A DNA stretch of 64,000 bases. It comes from Druceiella hillmani (lineage: Eukaryota; Arthropoda; Insecta; Lepidoptera; Hepialidae). The stretch is from NCBI GenBank assembly GCA_039881145.1, contig JAYKKI010000038.1:706001-770000 (forward strand), read 5' to 3'. Each line of letters opens with the position of its first letter. Position 1 is the first letter of the stretch. This document shows, piece after piece, positions 35,131 through 46,849 of this stretch. The position numbers and the translations under genes were made by a program. The notes below the pieces were generated by a model. That model was not told where the DNA came from, made no database searches, and saw only the letters and a list, made by a program, of their open reading frames with translations.

Positions 35131-35640
35131 AAAATATAAATCGTTAGAACAAATATTTACAAATTTATAAATATTATGTACAAATATACGAGTATATAAA
35201 GTTTCGTTTGGTTAATTATTTTGGTTAGAGTATATCAAATAATTTTAATATTACAAAACATCTATCTTTATGATAGTATAGTTCTGAATGTAATAAATTT
35301 ACGTTAATATAAGTATGACATTTAATAAGATATTTGAATAATCATAGTCATTTTATCGGGTCCCATATAAACGTATATTATACTCCTATGTAGAAATACT
35401 AGCTTTTTATTTAGTTATTTATTAATGATTTGTAAAACTGATACATATGGCAGATTTATCAATCTACGAGAGCAATCTCTTACGCCAAGCAGAACACCAT
35501 TTCAGCGCCACTCGACAAATGGCTCGGAAAAGAATCCGGGAACCCGCGTTGTATCAAGCCTTTAAAGGTTTTATGTCTCGTGATTAACCCAATACACCAG
35601 GGAGACGACACTTTTGTTATGACCTAAGGTCTTACCAAAT

Positions 35641-35726
35641 ATAACAGTCAAGTACAGATAACAGTACAATAGCAGATAACAGTACAATTTGCACAATAGA
35701 TAACAGTCAAGTACAGATAACAGTAC
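35641..35726 (+). repeat. 27-bp direct repeat, two copies
   Basis: The unit ataacagtcaagtacagata followed by acagtac occurs at 35,641-35,667 and 35,700-35,726. The intervening DNA holds further agataacagtac-like words, so this is a small local duplication cluster. Confidence 0.88.
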
Positions 35727-37204
35727 GAAAATAAGGAGAAAACGATGGCTTTCTTACTAGGTTGTATATTTATAATATTTATTACCTAGTAATAAAGCCT
35801 TGAGAACAAATAAAACCATTAAAAAACTAAAAACAAATATGTGAGATGAGCCTAATAAGCTCAGAAAAATGGCTTTGTCTTTATAAATAACTTACGCTTT
35901 CAGGCTATAGAGGGCATTATATTAAACAAGCAACGGAAGTAAACTCAGTTTATTTCCGCTTCGTGTTGTCGATGTATGCGACGAAATTATTAGCCGTGTA
36001 ACCTACACGTACCATACCCAGAATTAGTAAAATTGTTTTTGATCAAAGTGATTAATGGTTTTAATAAGATATTTCAATAATGCACTAACTTACTTATGAT
36101 AAAAAGAATTAGTCAAACTCTTAAGTTTAATTTTAGGATTTCGTATTTCAAAGAAAATAAAACCTTGTAAAATCAATTACGTGTCCGTCCATCCGTTTAA
36201 GGCATGTTGATCTATAGATATTACTATAGATATTTAAAAAAAATTAGCAGATGAAAACAGATTAATCCAACGTTTTACTGTGGTTTTTTTATACATTGTG
36301 TGAAGTTTATAAAACAATCCGTTTTTTTTTTAAATTTTGTGTTGTAGTTTTAAAGACAATGTATTATGAAGATATTTTCAAATCATTAAACATATATGAA
36401 CGGAATTAGACAAAATTAATAAAGTCAGCATTAAAGGAACTAATTAATTTATATTGTTATACTAACTTCAGAAAACTTGGAATTTTAATTAGGCCCTATT
36501 TTTTCACATTTTAAGTGTGTTATGTAAGACTCAGCACTTCATTAGAAATGTATTCTGTCTGTAGGCAGTTGACAATAATTAAAATTTTCTGACCATTAAA
36601 ATGTTCATATATCATAAGCTGAGTTGCGGTTACGAGTAGGTGTGGCATGACACCTGCCAGGTGGCGAGAAATTTTGTAAGTCGGTCTTCAATATAAACAT
36701 CTACATGTCAATTTAGCTAGTTACGGTTGGATAGAATTAAGAATATCTCGATAAGGTTAACTATTGGAAATTGCAGTTGTTGCCGGGCAATACATCCAGA
36801 CAGTGTATTTGCGGGTTTTGTTCTAGTGAGCAATAAGAGAGATCTTAGAGCATAAGAGCCAAGTTAACTATAATACATCTAATGCACAGCTTAGAAGCAA
36901 TGATATTAATCAAAACACGATTACAAAGAGAACTGGTGCCGCCAATGGCTTTGTCTTTAATACACGCCGATGGTAAATGAAAATACTTAGTTGTAACCAA
37001 TTGGTTGGCTAGTAGTAGAATAAATAACTGACGTTGATAAGTTAATAAAAATCTAGTGCTTTCCTTGACCTCGACTTTTCGTTTCGATATGATCTTTCAT
37101 AAGCCTTACACAAGTTTTTAGGACAGAAGTTATTCGAGTTGGAAACACCGCTTGGGTTTCGATGAAATTATATAAGTCATGAAGTATTATGTTACAATAG
37201 ACAA

Positions 37205-37246
37205 ATTAGCATTAATCTTTATCATATTAGCATTAATCTTTATCAT
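37205..37246 (+). repeat. 21-bp perfect tandem repeat x2
   Basis: attagcattaatctttatca plus t at 37,205-37,225 is repeated exactly at 37,226-37,246. Confidence 0.93.
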
Positions 37247-37721
37247 ATTTTTACGCCACTAATTTTTCCCAAGTAATTTTGCAATTTTCATTTTATCCAA
37301 TGCAATGACCTTTCATAGCTTTCCAATTTATGCAACTCCCAATTTAAATACAGTAAATTTTTCTGGTATTTGTTCTGACAGTATTTGTTTAAATTAAAAA
37401 CATTAATAAAACGGTAATAGCGGTAAGGGAGAGCTCACTTTCAAAGGGTGGCCAAATTTAATTTTGTTCACTCACCTCGTGCGCTCTCATAAGATGACAT
37501 ACGGCGAGATAGCGGTAATGGAGGCTGCCGCTCGCTTATAAACTGCTTCTGATGCCGCTGTTGAGCTTTCCGATTAATTGACGGTGAATTTATGTTTGAT
37601 TTAAAGCGTCACGCGGATTCAATTCCGCAGAGAATTTATTCTAATTTAATTATGAATAGTTTTGCGATAAACCGCACTATATTTACTCTTTGGAAGGGGA
37701 TCGTCTATTTTATGAAGCGTA

Positions 37722-37792
37722 TACACACACACACGCAAGCACACACGCGCGCATGTACATACGCACGAACGCACACATACACACACACACAA

Positions 37793-37853
<61 letters not shown>
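37722..37853. repeat. Symmetric CA-TA-GT compound microsatellite
   Basis: A CA-rich run (37,722-37,791, with some cg and gc variants), then (TA)n (37,796-37,830), then a pure (GT)n (37,831-37,853). Because CA on one side faces GT on the other across a TA centre, the whole tract is a quasi-palindrome. Confidence 0.95.
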
Positions 37854-39929
37854 GCATACTACGTAATGGGACTCTCATATAAATCTGTCTTCTGAAGAAA
37901 ACTTTGGAAGTTTACGAGTAACTTCCGCCTTTATTCGTAGGTTACGTAAGTGCGAAAGTATATGAAAACATAATTTAATAAAATAGCTATGAGAAAACAA
38001 TACGTAAATTTGTCTCATTTTGACCTTAAACTGTCTGAGGTTATTATAAATATATGCCATTATGATGGTATTTTAAAATAATTTTTTCTCATAAAATGTA
38101 TGAAAAAAATTCGTAACTCGAGAGAACCGTTGTGCCATGACAGACGAACCGACAAACAGACATATATGACCAAGTCTATTTGTTTCACTATAAAACTCTA
38201 GAACCATCTTTATATTTTGTGGTATTCCTGTTTCAACTCGCAAAGATTTAAAAAAATTACGTTAACGCAAAATACCGTTATATGGTACTCGGTGCGACCG
38301 TAATTTTGAATACATTACAGAGTCAAATATCAGTATGTTTGAAATATCCAGGAGATATCTGTATATTGTGATGGTGTGAAACAGTATATATATTATCACT
38401 ACTAAAACTCCCGTATCTCAATTAAAAGCGATTTCTACACATTTTGCGGGGTTGAATCTTTACATCTGTAGAAAAAAAATTGTTAAAAGTCATCTTGACT
38501 TAAAAGAAACAAGTGTGACTGCCTGAATTACCAACGAAATATTTGAAAATTACTTAGACGGCTTATATTCTGCTTTAACTACACAATTATATGAAAGCGA
38601 TAACCGAACGGCGAAATTTTGTACTTTATAAAAATACGCAAAATAAACAATGACCACAAAAATTTATTTCGTTTATGCTTGTATATATTTAAGCATATTC
38701 GGCTAAAAATAATTAACATATTCAAATAAAACGTAATCGCTGTCAATTGATAACGTGAACATATTCTTTTGGTAAAATTAGTTAAAACGACTTTAAAGGT
38801 AATAAAATGCTTAGTGTTAAGCGACATAATCTAAAATAAATAGGACCGAAATACTTCTGTACATGCAAAGAATATAATTAGTAATATGATAAATTGTCTA
38901 TGCATGCACATAAATGACTTTTATATAAACTTGTTATTATGTACGAACTAAGCGCTGATAAAATATAGCTGCTTTTTGTACAAATATTTTACAACCTAAT
39001 TTTTTTCAACAAAAATAGTATAAATTTTACTTAACTTAATAACATGTTTAGAATGTTTTTCAGACAATTTCAATACATCTTCTGGTATTTATTTATAGAA
39101 GTGTATACTCTGCCCTACAAATAAACTACCAACCTTTGTGAGCCTGAAATTGGCGATACCTAATTAATTTTTTTTCGAAAGTTGTAATTGTGACGATCAT
39201 AATATTTATAATGAATCAATTGTTTTTTCCACATATGTAAAATATTTACAAAAATATATTGTGTATATTAATAATTTCAAATAGTTCTCTAAGCGCATTT
39301 TGATAATTTAATTTATATATTTAACGAATTGTTCTCTTTTTCAAAATAAAAACGGGTTCAATATTAGCAGCCCCACCGACGACAATAAACCGTGCGACAT
39401 TATAATATACTAGCGTGACCCGTGCGAAGTCTTCGCATTATTTATTCCATTATGAAGCTCAGATGACAGATCAAACAAATATTTTACTAAAATTGACATA
39501 TAGAGGCGCAAGTATCAAAAGCATTGAGCTAAAGCGCCACTTTATTTATACGTGAGTGGATTTGTAATTAAACAAAAATGTTACCGACCGTCAATCATAT
39601 TGACGTTGAGCCGTTAGATGGCAGCATTGCTGTTTTGTGTATATAATTTTAATAATTAATTAATTTGCAAAAACAATAGCAATAATAAATTTTTTAGTTG
39701 TGGATGCCGATAGAGCAAGCAATTATCTATAAAATGATATATAATTTATGTGGATTAGTTGTGAGGTTTTTTCTAAAAAGGGAGAGTAAGATCTTAACCT
39801 TAGCGTATTAATATATATGATGATGATGATGATTATGAAAGTAGTTAAGTAAACTATTCTTGTTGTTTCAACGTTTGTTAAATCTTTGATTTCCTTGACG
39901 ACGTGTGCAGCAGAAGTAAGTAGGGTATC

Positions 39930-40697
39930 AGATACAGGTATATAAAGGTATTAAAATAAATAAGAAAAAGAAAGGGTCCCAATATAGAGCCTTGGAGAAC
40001 ACCCATCTCTACTAAAGATTCTGTTGATATAGTTTGCCCTATCTGTAGGTACTTTTTATAATCTCTTTACAAGATACGAATTAACCAAGTTAACGGCTTT
40101 ATCTTTTAACCCATAATATATGAATTTGCAGAGTAATATTCAATAATCAACACAATCAAACGCTTTTGACAGGTCGCAGAATACGCCAGTAGCATTCTAC
40201 CTTTCTTCTCAAACGCCAAAGATATACGAAATCAATAACAATGCTACTCAGCATACTATTGTGGAACTGCCCTTTGTAAATCCAAATTGCTGGCTGTGAA
40301 GTAGTCGAAAATAGTTGAAATAAACATCCATTTCCTCGAGTATAAATTTTAAAAATATTTTAGTAAGAATAAATGGTCACTGGTGTTAATTAGAAGGATC
40401 GTTGTTATCACCAGATTTAAATATTGATACAATTTTACTATGTTTCCTGAGATCTGGAAACATCTCTGTATGGACACATTTATTGAATATAGTGGCTAAA
40501 TGTGGAGCAATAGCATCAACAATGGACTAATAGCTTTGATAAATAATCCCCACAAGTCTTCGGTTTTGTTAAAATTAAGTAACTTAAAAATATTTTATAT
40601 TTTATAAGGATCAATTGAGTAAATTTAAAATACAGATCGTGGTTATTGAGCTGGATCTTATCTATCAGTAATTAGGTAGCTTCATCAGGCGCTGAGT
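39930..40697 (-). mobile_element. Non-LTR retrotransposon (LINE), reverse transcriptase relic
   Basis: On the minus strand, starting from the piggyBac junction, the frame-shifted pieces read NSAPDEAT, then IVDAIAPHLATIFNKCVHTE, MFPDLRKHSKIVSIFKSGDN, HSQQFGFTKGSST, FCDLSKAFDCVDY, ILLCKFIYYGLKDKA and, degraded, SPRLYIGTLSFS. These are reverse transcriptase blocks in the order of jockey/CR1-type non-LTR elements (FPxxLKxAxVxPLFKKGD, GFxKGxST, DLSKAFDxVDHxILL, PQGSxLGPLLF). The YADD catalytic block, expected next, is absent: recognisable sequence ends near 39,930. Several stops interrupt it. The upstream part of the same element lies at 43,001-43,370, beyond the inserted piggyBac. Confidence 0.87.
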
Positions 40698-40701
40698 TCA
40701 A

Positions 40702-43000
40702 CCCTGGAGTGGTTGCGTAGAATACACATGTAATCCACACGTATTAAATCGAAAATTTCGCAAAAACGGCTAAAGTGAAGTACACTCGTACTTCACTTCT
40801 GCTTCTAGGTATTTTACGTTGAATAATTGAAGAACGAGTTCAGTGCTGCGCGAGCGTCGGTCGCGTGTGGTTGTGTTGCAGGTGGCCTGTAAAGTCCGTG
40901 GATTAAACCTGTATGCCGCACGACCAATTACGTAAGTATCTTGAACATATTATTTCTTTTTTGTTTTTTATTATGTTTGATTCTATGTTATAAATATGAT
41001 AGTTTGCCTACTAGTGTGTGTTAAAATGATTAGACACTTAAAATTAATATATATTTTTAGAATAACCATGTATACTCGGCATCAAGCTCAGATTGAGGGA
41101 TTGAAGAAGATGATCAGAATGAAATCTACGAAAATCGTTTGAGTTCAAATGCCGAAGAAGATCAACTTGACGAGCAGGAACATCTATCAGAATCCAAGCA
41201 AGGTGAAGAACTTTCAGGTGAGGCAAACAATTTTGAATCAGAAGATGTTGAGTCATCTCAACGAAACCGACGCGTTGACTTTTACTCTGGCGTAGATAAT
41301 ATTATCTGGTCAAAAACTGGTCCTTCCAATAGTGGAAAAACTTGACAACATAATATTGTCTTTATTGCTCATGGTCCTAAAGGAATGGTCAGGCAAAAAA
41401 CTGCTCCGCAAGACTATTTTTCCCTATTTTTGGATGACAGTCTTATTTTGATCTTCTTACCAAATTTAGAAATATAAAAATAGACTACATAAGGAATAAA
41501 TACACAAGAAAAAGATGAAGAGAAAGATGCTAAATGAACAGACGCAATGGAGACGAGAGGTTGCATCGGAATTTTGCTGATGGCTGGGGTGATGCAAATA
41601 GGCCGACTGAGCGTTGCCCAAATATATGAGTATGTAAAGCACACGCTAATCGATGCTATATATTTGACTACGTCTGAACAAAGATTTAAATTTTTGACGA
41701 GGTCTTTGCGCTTTGATGACGTTGGAGACTACCAAGTTCGTACTTGTATTCATAAGCTGACTTCAATAAGAGAGTTTTTAGATTTGTTTCTCGTGAACTT
41801 TCAGAAATATTTTGTTCGAAATGCTAAAATGACGTTGGATGAACAGCTTTTGGCTTTTAGAGGACGCTGTTCTTTCAAGAAGTATATCCCAAGTAAGTGG
41901 GTGAAATATGCAGTGAAGGTTTTTGCTCTCGTGGACGTTCATTACCCGTATACGTTTAACTTAGAAATAAATGCGGGTCAACAACCTGAAGGCCCATTTC
42001 GCTTGAACAAGGAGAGACAGGATGTGGTTATGTGGATGCTACGTCCAGTGTTAGGTAAAACATGAATATTGCTATGGGTAACTGGTTTTCTTCTCTTTGT
42101 CTAGCAAAAGTACACTATGGTTGCTACAGTACGAATGGATAAAAGAGAAGTACCACAAGAATTTCGCGGTACAAGTGGAAATCCATAATGTTCTTCAAAA
42201 TTTGGCTTTCATCAACTATATACGCTAGTTTCTTATGGACCTAAGCGTAACAAAGTTGTGATTTTGAAGTTAACAATAAATAATAACTGCAATTGATACA
42301 GGAGACCGTCGCAAGCCAGAAATAATAACTTATTATAATCGAACAAAAAACGGCATCAACCTGATAGCCAATATGTGCTCCCTATGACATGTCCACGAAT
42401 TTAAGGATGGCCTCTAACCGTCTTTTTTGACTTTATCAACCTCAGCGCACTAAACGCCTTATGTATTTATACCGGAAATTAAAATTTTGAAGTTGCTCGT
42501 CGACACGACTTCCTCATCAACCTGTCTTGGCTTGGATGAAACCTCTGGCTCGTCGAAGATTGGATAATAATAAATTATCAAGAAGTCTAGTATTAAAAAT
42601 AAAAGGTCGCTGCTATGACTGCGGAATAAAGCGCAACAAAAGCACTCGAAAACTGTGTATCACTGGCAAAAAGTATATTTGTGACAATAATTCAAAGATT
42701 ATCTGTCTATCTTGTTTCGAAAACACCAATTAGAATTAAGTATTTTTGATTAGTTTTTTTATGATCTCAATTATACCAAAAAATGTGATTTTTAATGCCA
42801 TAAACAGGCTTTCTTTAATTTCGTTGATTTTTTTAAACACTGAGTTTGTGATTTGTTTCTATTGACTATTTTTTCTAGAGAACTTAAACTTTAATTATTA
42901 GATTTAAAAAGGATAAGAAATAACTGAAGTATATTATATGTTTTTATTTCAATTTATAAATGGCATACACCTGTACTCCACGGGACTAATCAGGTCAGGG
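40702..43000 (+). mobile_element. piggyBac transposon, decayed, inserted in a LINE
   Basis: The 2,299-bp size is typical for piggyBac. The left end reads ccctggagtggttgcg (from 40,702) and the right end on the minus strand ccctgacctgattagt (from 43,000). They share the CCCTG start and scattered further matches. The flanks are tcaa (40,698-40,701) and tata (43,001-43,004), both near the TTAA target. The boundaries fit because the LINE protein similarity stops just outside each end. Its one gene is a broken piggyBac transposase on the plus strand. Confidence 0.85.
41060..42733 (+). pseudogene. piggyBac transposase, broken
   Basis: An acidic N-terminus (EEDQLDEQEHLSES) leads to NIIWSKTGPSNSGKT. 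The transposase domain begins near 41,547 with GCIGILLMAGVMQIGRLSVA, then FLTRSLRFDD, MTLDEQLLAFRGRCSFKKYI (first Asp, in DEQL) and VKYAVKVFALVDVHYPYTFN (second Asp). After TGA at 42,063 it continues in other frames with MGNWFSSLCLA, TMVATVRMDKREVPQEFRGT, LYTLVSYGPKRNKVV and EIITYYNRTKNGINLIANMC. The last should be YNxTKGGVDxxDQMC, so the third catalytic Asp is replaced by Asn (GIN). The C-terminal cysteine-rich domain is intact as a unit (42,608-42,720: CYDCGIK, KLCI, YIC, CLSC). At least five stops or frameshifts. An acceptor-like tttttag precedes the acidic region at 41,054-41,060. The protein is inactive. Confidence 0.92.
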
Positions 43001-43004
43001 TATA

Positions 43005-43370
43005 GTAGGCGACCGATGTAAGGTTAAAGCATTCGTAAAGATAATGGGTACATTAGTGAAAAATTTCTCAAAGGCATAAGCTATTTCCGATTGTGAATTG
43101 ATTAGTTTGTTATTAATTTCAAGTGTTAGATTATTGTCGCGTGATTAATCTTTCCCGTTTCACTATTTATAATATTCCAGATGTATCTTCTCAATTTTTC
43201 ACATATTCCCTTAATTTTTTGCATGAAATGTTCTTGTTGAATATATTAATTTTGTGTGTATTTTTTAGTTCAAATGTTGTTTGCTATACGTCGTAATTCT
43301 AAGCTTCTTTTGTATAACTTACAAAAAGTGTTTTTGCTCTGGCTATGGTCGGGTAAATTTTAAGGCGATG
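43005..43370 (-). mobile_element. LINE relic, linker between endonuclease and reverse transcriptase
   Basis: Read on the minus strand: LRRYIWNIINSETGKI, then LEINNKLINSQSEIAYAFEK and FFTNVPIIFTNA. Non-LTR elements have a similar stretch before the reverse transcriptase (WxxINxxTGK, then xxIxxPxxIAxxFNxFFxNV). Strand and order agree with the reverse transcriptase relic at 39,930-40,697, so I read the two as halves of one element separated by the piggyBac insertion. The upstream endonuclease was not recognised beyond 43,370. Confidence 0.65.
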
Positions 43371-45092
43371 GAGTCTCATGTAAATTTACGCGACAAAAAT
43401 TGCACGTTATACGATTTATTGGCATGAAACTTAGTTTTTTACTCAATAATATTAAATGTTTAAAACTAAGTAAATGTAGCAAATTTAATTATGTAGGACT
43501 TACACTATTTCTCAGATTAGAACTGAGCCTTCGAATTATGAAATATGTTTAGCAAAATTTGTCACGTCGTTTAAGAGTTATTAGGCAAAAGAACATCGAT
43601 AAACACTTTTTATGGAAATAATATTCCACGCAAATAAAACCGCAGTCAAGCCTATACACTATTATTATGATAAGCTTGTTTAATTTCGTAGCCATTTGTG
43701 GCTTAGTTACAATGTTATTTGGTAATAAACAAGCCCAAATATTTTGTATTTGTATTATAAATAGAAATGCGAATAATTTGTAAAGAAATTATAACAAAAC
43801 AGGCAGCATAACTAGAATACTGTAAGCCATTAATATCTCTTTTATATCTAGCTAAGTCGGCAAAGCATTAGAAACAACGAATAAGGCAATAGGACTAAAA
43901 CAACAAATAAAAATCTTCCAGCAATTTATAGGCACATCAACAATCCAGGTATTCGGTTGAATTGTAATACAGTGGTTAGTAATCCCGACTCGTGTTTTGC
44001 TCTCTCATTATGGCGACTTTTGTGATGACGTCTAAGCCGGTATTTTGAGATTACTGTATGTTGTAATTTATCATAAAAACAAAAGAACTTCCGATCTTTG
44101 CATTGACATCTCAAAAATAAAATGTATAGCCATTTTTCTAAAAATATGCCGTTCACAAATGGGGAACAAATATAAAATTGTAATTGCTTCTTATTCAGAT
44201 ATTTGTATTTATTTAGTCTGATGGATACCGTACAACATTTATAGACAAGCTAGACATTTTTTTATTCTTTTTGTTTTTCCGACCATTATTTTACTACGCT
44301 TTTGAAAATTTTACAGAAATTGCCAGACTTTTTTTAGGTATATAAATATACCTGGACTATGATACAAGATAACACTTTGTAGTCTTTTCAAGAATATGTT
44401 TGTTAAATAGATGGCACAGGAAAATAAATAATTCGATAATGTCAACTGAAAGTCAATTATTAAATATAAGTTTTTGTTTTTTCATCACATTATTTTATAG
44501 ATTACTTCGTCGGTATGTCCTTGTTTGTTTGCCTGTGTGAACTTGTTTTTTTGCCTGTGTAATTTTTTTATTAATTCAAATAATTGTTTCACTGCAAAGA
44601 GGTAAATAAGACACTTTTCAACATGAAATATTCAATGATTCTGACTAACATGCCCTACTTCTCCTTTTGACGTGCAAATTACCAGTTTTTGAGACTTTAT
44701 ATTTCTCTGTTGTAATGTCTCCGAAATCTACATTTTCTCGTCTGAATCCGAAATCTACATCTTATATTTATATTCTAAACGTCCAAAGTTTCTTAGAAAC
44801 TTATCATAGTTTTTAGGAGTGTGGCGTCTTTCCAGCGGTTTTTTTTATCTTCACATTATTACTTTAAACAAATTTCGAAGTAGGTTCGATTTTTAAGATC
44901 GAACATACTATTCATGAAAAAAAATACTTAAATAAGATTTATAATTTTCTTTTCAAATGGAAACTTCTAATAAAATATATAGAATCCACATAAAAAAATA
45001 AGCAAGTATTATAAATACAAAAAAATAAACATAGTTCCGAATTTTTATTAAAATACTTGACTTTTTTAAAAAAGTGCTTCCCTTCTTCGAGA

Positions 45093-45163
<71 letters not shown>

Positions 45164-46391
45164 TATATAAATATATTTATACAAAGTAACCATGACTATT
45201 TTAAAAACAGTATCCTCTATATATAAGACTATATAATAAAATTGGCCAAAATAATTTATTCTACGTTCGGCTTCCACAAAATAAGTTTAGTTGTTTACAT
45301 TGTAACAGATGATGATAAGTGTTGCCTAAATATGTTGTGCTGCAAATATTGTCGATGTGCTGAAAGGAATCAAAGGGTACATTGAAAATATGAATATGAT
45401 TCAAATATACAAGAAATGATAACAGGTAAAGTAGGTAAATAACATAAGAATCAAACGTAAATATATTTAATTTGTTTTAGTTATGTTAACCGCTAGGTAG
45501 ATGAGAAGCGGGTTGGGAATAGATTTTTTTTATTATTATATTGTAATGACTACTTATAACGTTATACATAAACTGTTTTACAAATGTCGCATAACATTCT
45601 AAGCACAAAGTAACAAAACGGATGCCAGTCCAACTGTGATCACTTTTGACCTAATTACTTTTGGTGTCTCTTTTTTCCAGAAACATTGAATTTTACAAAT
45701 AATCTATTTCTACTAAGAACAAATTTTCAAAAATGGCTCCATTGGTTTCTAAAATAAACGTCCTCATTTTGGAATAATATCCTTTTCCTGCGAATATAAT
45801 TTTTCTTTGTTTCAATTTAGTTTTATGTCAAGAATTTTAATGAGAATATTAAACAAATAACCACCGATTCGTAGTAATATTGGTAACTTCAATGAGCAAA
45901 AAATATAAAAGTTGTTTTAAATGCGTAGAATACTTACATGTAATATTCTTCCTTTGAAAATAATACAAATGTCAGTATGCTATTCAATTTTATCCAAGCG
46001 ACATCGACGACGATTATGATGAAAAAATTAAAAGAACCAGTTTACATAATAAAAGCTAAATGTCGTTTTTATAACGGAGCTATTTTACAACTACTTTGGA
46101 TTTAGTGTGTAAAATATTTAAATTGGAAGCATAATTTATTATCATTCGATTTGAGAGACAAAATAAAAAGTAAGTAGGTAATAAGTAACCATTAAACATC
46201 AGAATTAATACGAATGTACAAGCAGAACAGTCAATGGATATACAATGGGAATTATACTGGCGGTATAGTATTATTCATTAAACACTTAAATCTCTTGGCT
46301 TGACCAATAATATTTTACATGCTTCTATTGGAATTCGATATATTATTAATTATGTCATCAATTTATGTAAGAAACAACTACTCTAATGATA
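43371..46391. other. AT-rich non-coding stretch
   Basis: No gene recognised. The minus-strand frame at 43,926-44,156 has no known motif and may or may not be part of the LINE's 5-prime region. A short direct repeat tccgaaatctacat occurs twice near 44,727 and 44,747. Confidence 0.6.
45095..45177. repeat. (TA)n microsatellite
   Basis: Alternating T/A from 45,095 to about 45,158, then TA-rich with two taaata interruptions. Confidence 0.96.
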
Positions 46392-46849
46392 GGGTAAGAT
46401 GGTGAAAGAGTGCGCACCTAATGTTATGCGAGTCCCGAGTAACATATGCAGCTAACTTTAGTACATTGACGCTCGTAAATGCCGAGACACGCTGTCCTTA
46501 TCGCTTCTCGTCTAATTATTTAGCATTTGCAATGAATACTGTTCCGAAAACAACGGTTTAATAAACTTTTTCACTTTTGATTCTTACCACGTATTTAGCA
46601 TTGAATCCGGAATGGACAAGAAAATGGCTGCTTATTACAATAGATGTCATTAGTTGTCATTCATTTCTGAATGATTATAAGATGCATGAGAGTGCGCAGC
46701 GTGTAATGTGCGAGAGTACACGCAGTCTTACATAGCAATGATTTCCCTAAATATGATAAATGTATGTTTTTCCATATAAATAGTATTTATTGTTTATTTT
46801 CACTATGTCCAGAATAATAATAACTTGTAGTCCACAGAATTGTCCACTT

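Larger units (their letters stand above)
32171..39929. other. Non-coding, repeat-rich stretch
   Basis: No gene recognised. Holds two copies of family E, small hairpins, a 27-bp and a 21-bp direct repeat, and the CA-TA-GT tract. Three GC-richer patches (35,455-35,640; 36,600-36,860; 37,430-37,650) are not explained by any feature I recognise. The LINE relic's downstream flank includes a (TGA)n run at 39,818-39,833. Confidence 0.65.

Noticed and set aside
37430..37690. Third copy of repeat family A, suggested by aaccgcactat near 37,670
   Set aside because: Only about ten bases match; the sequence beyond does not follow the family A order.
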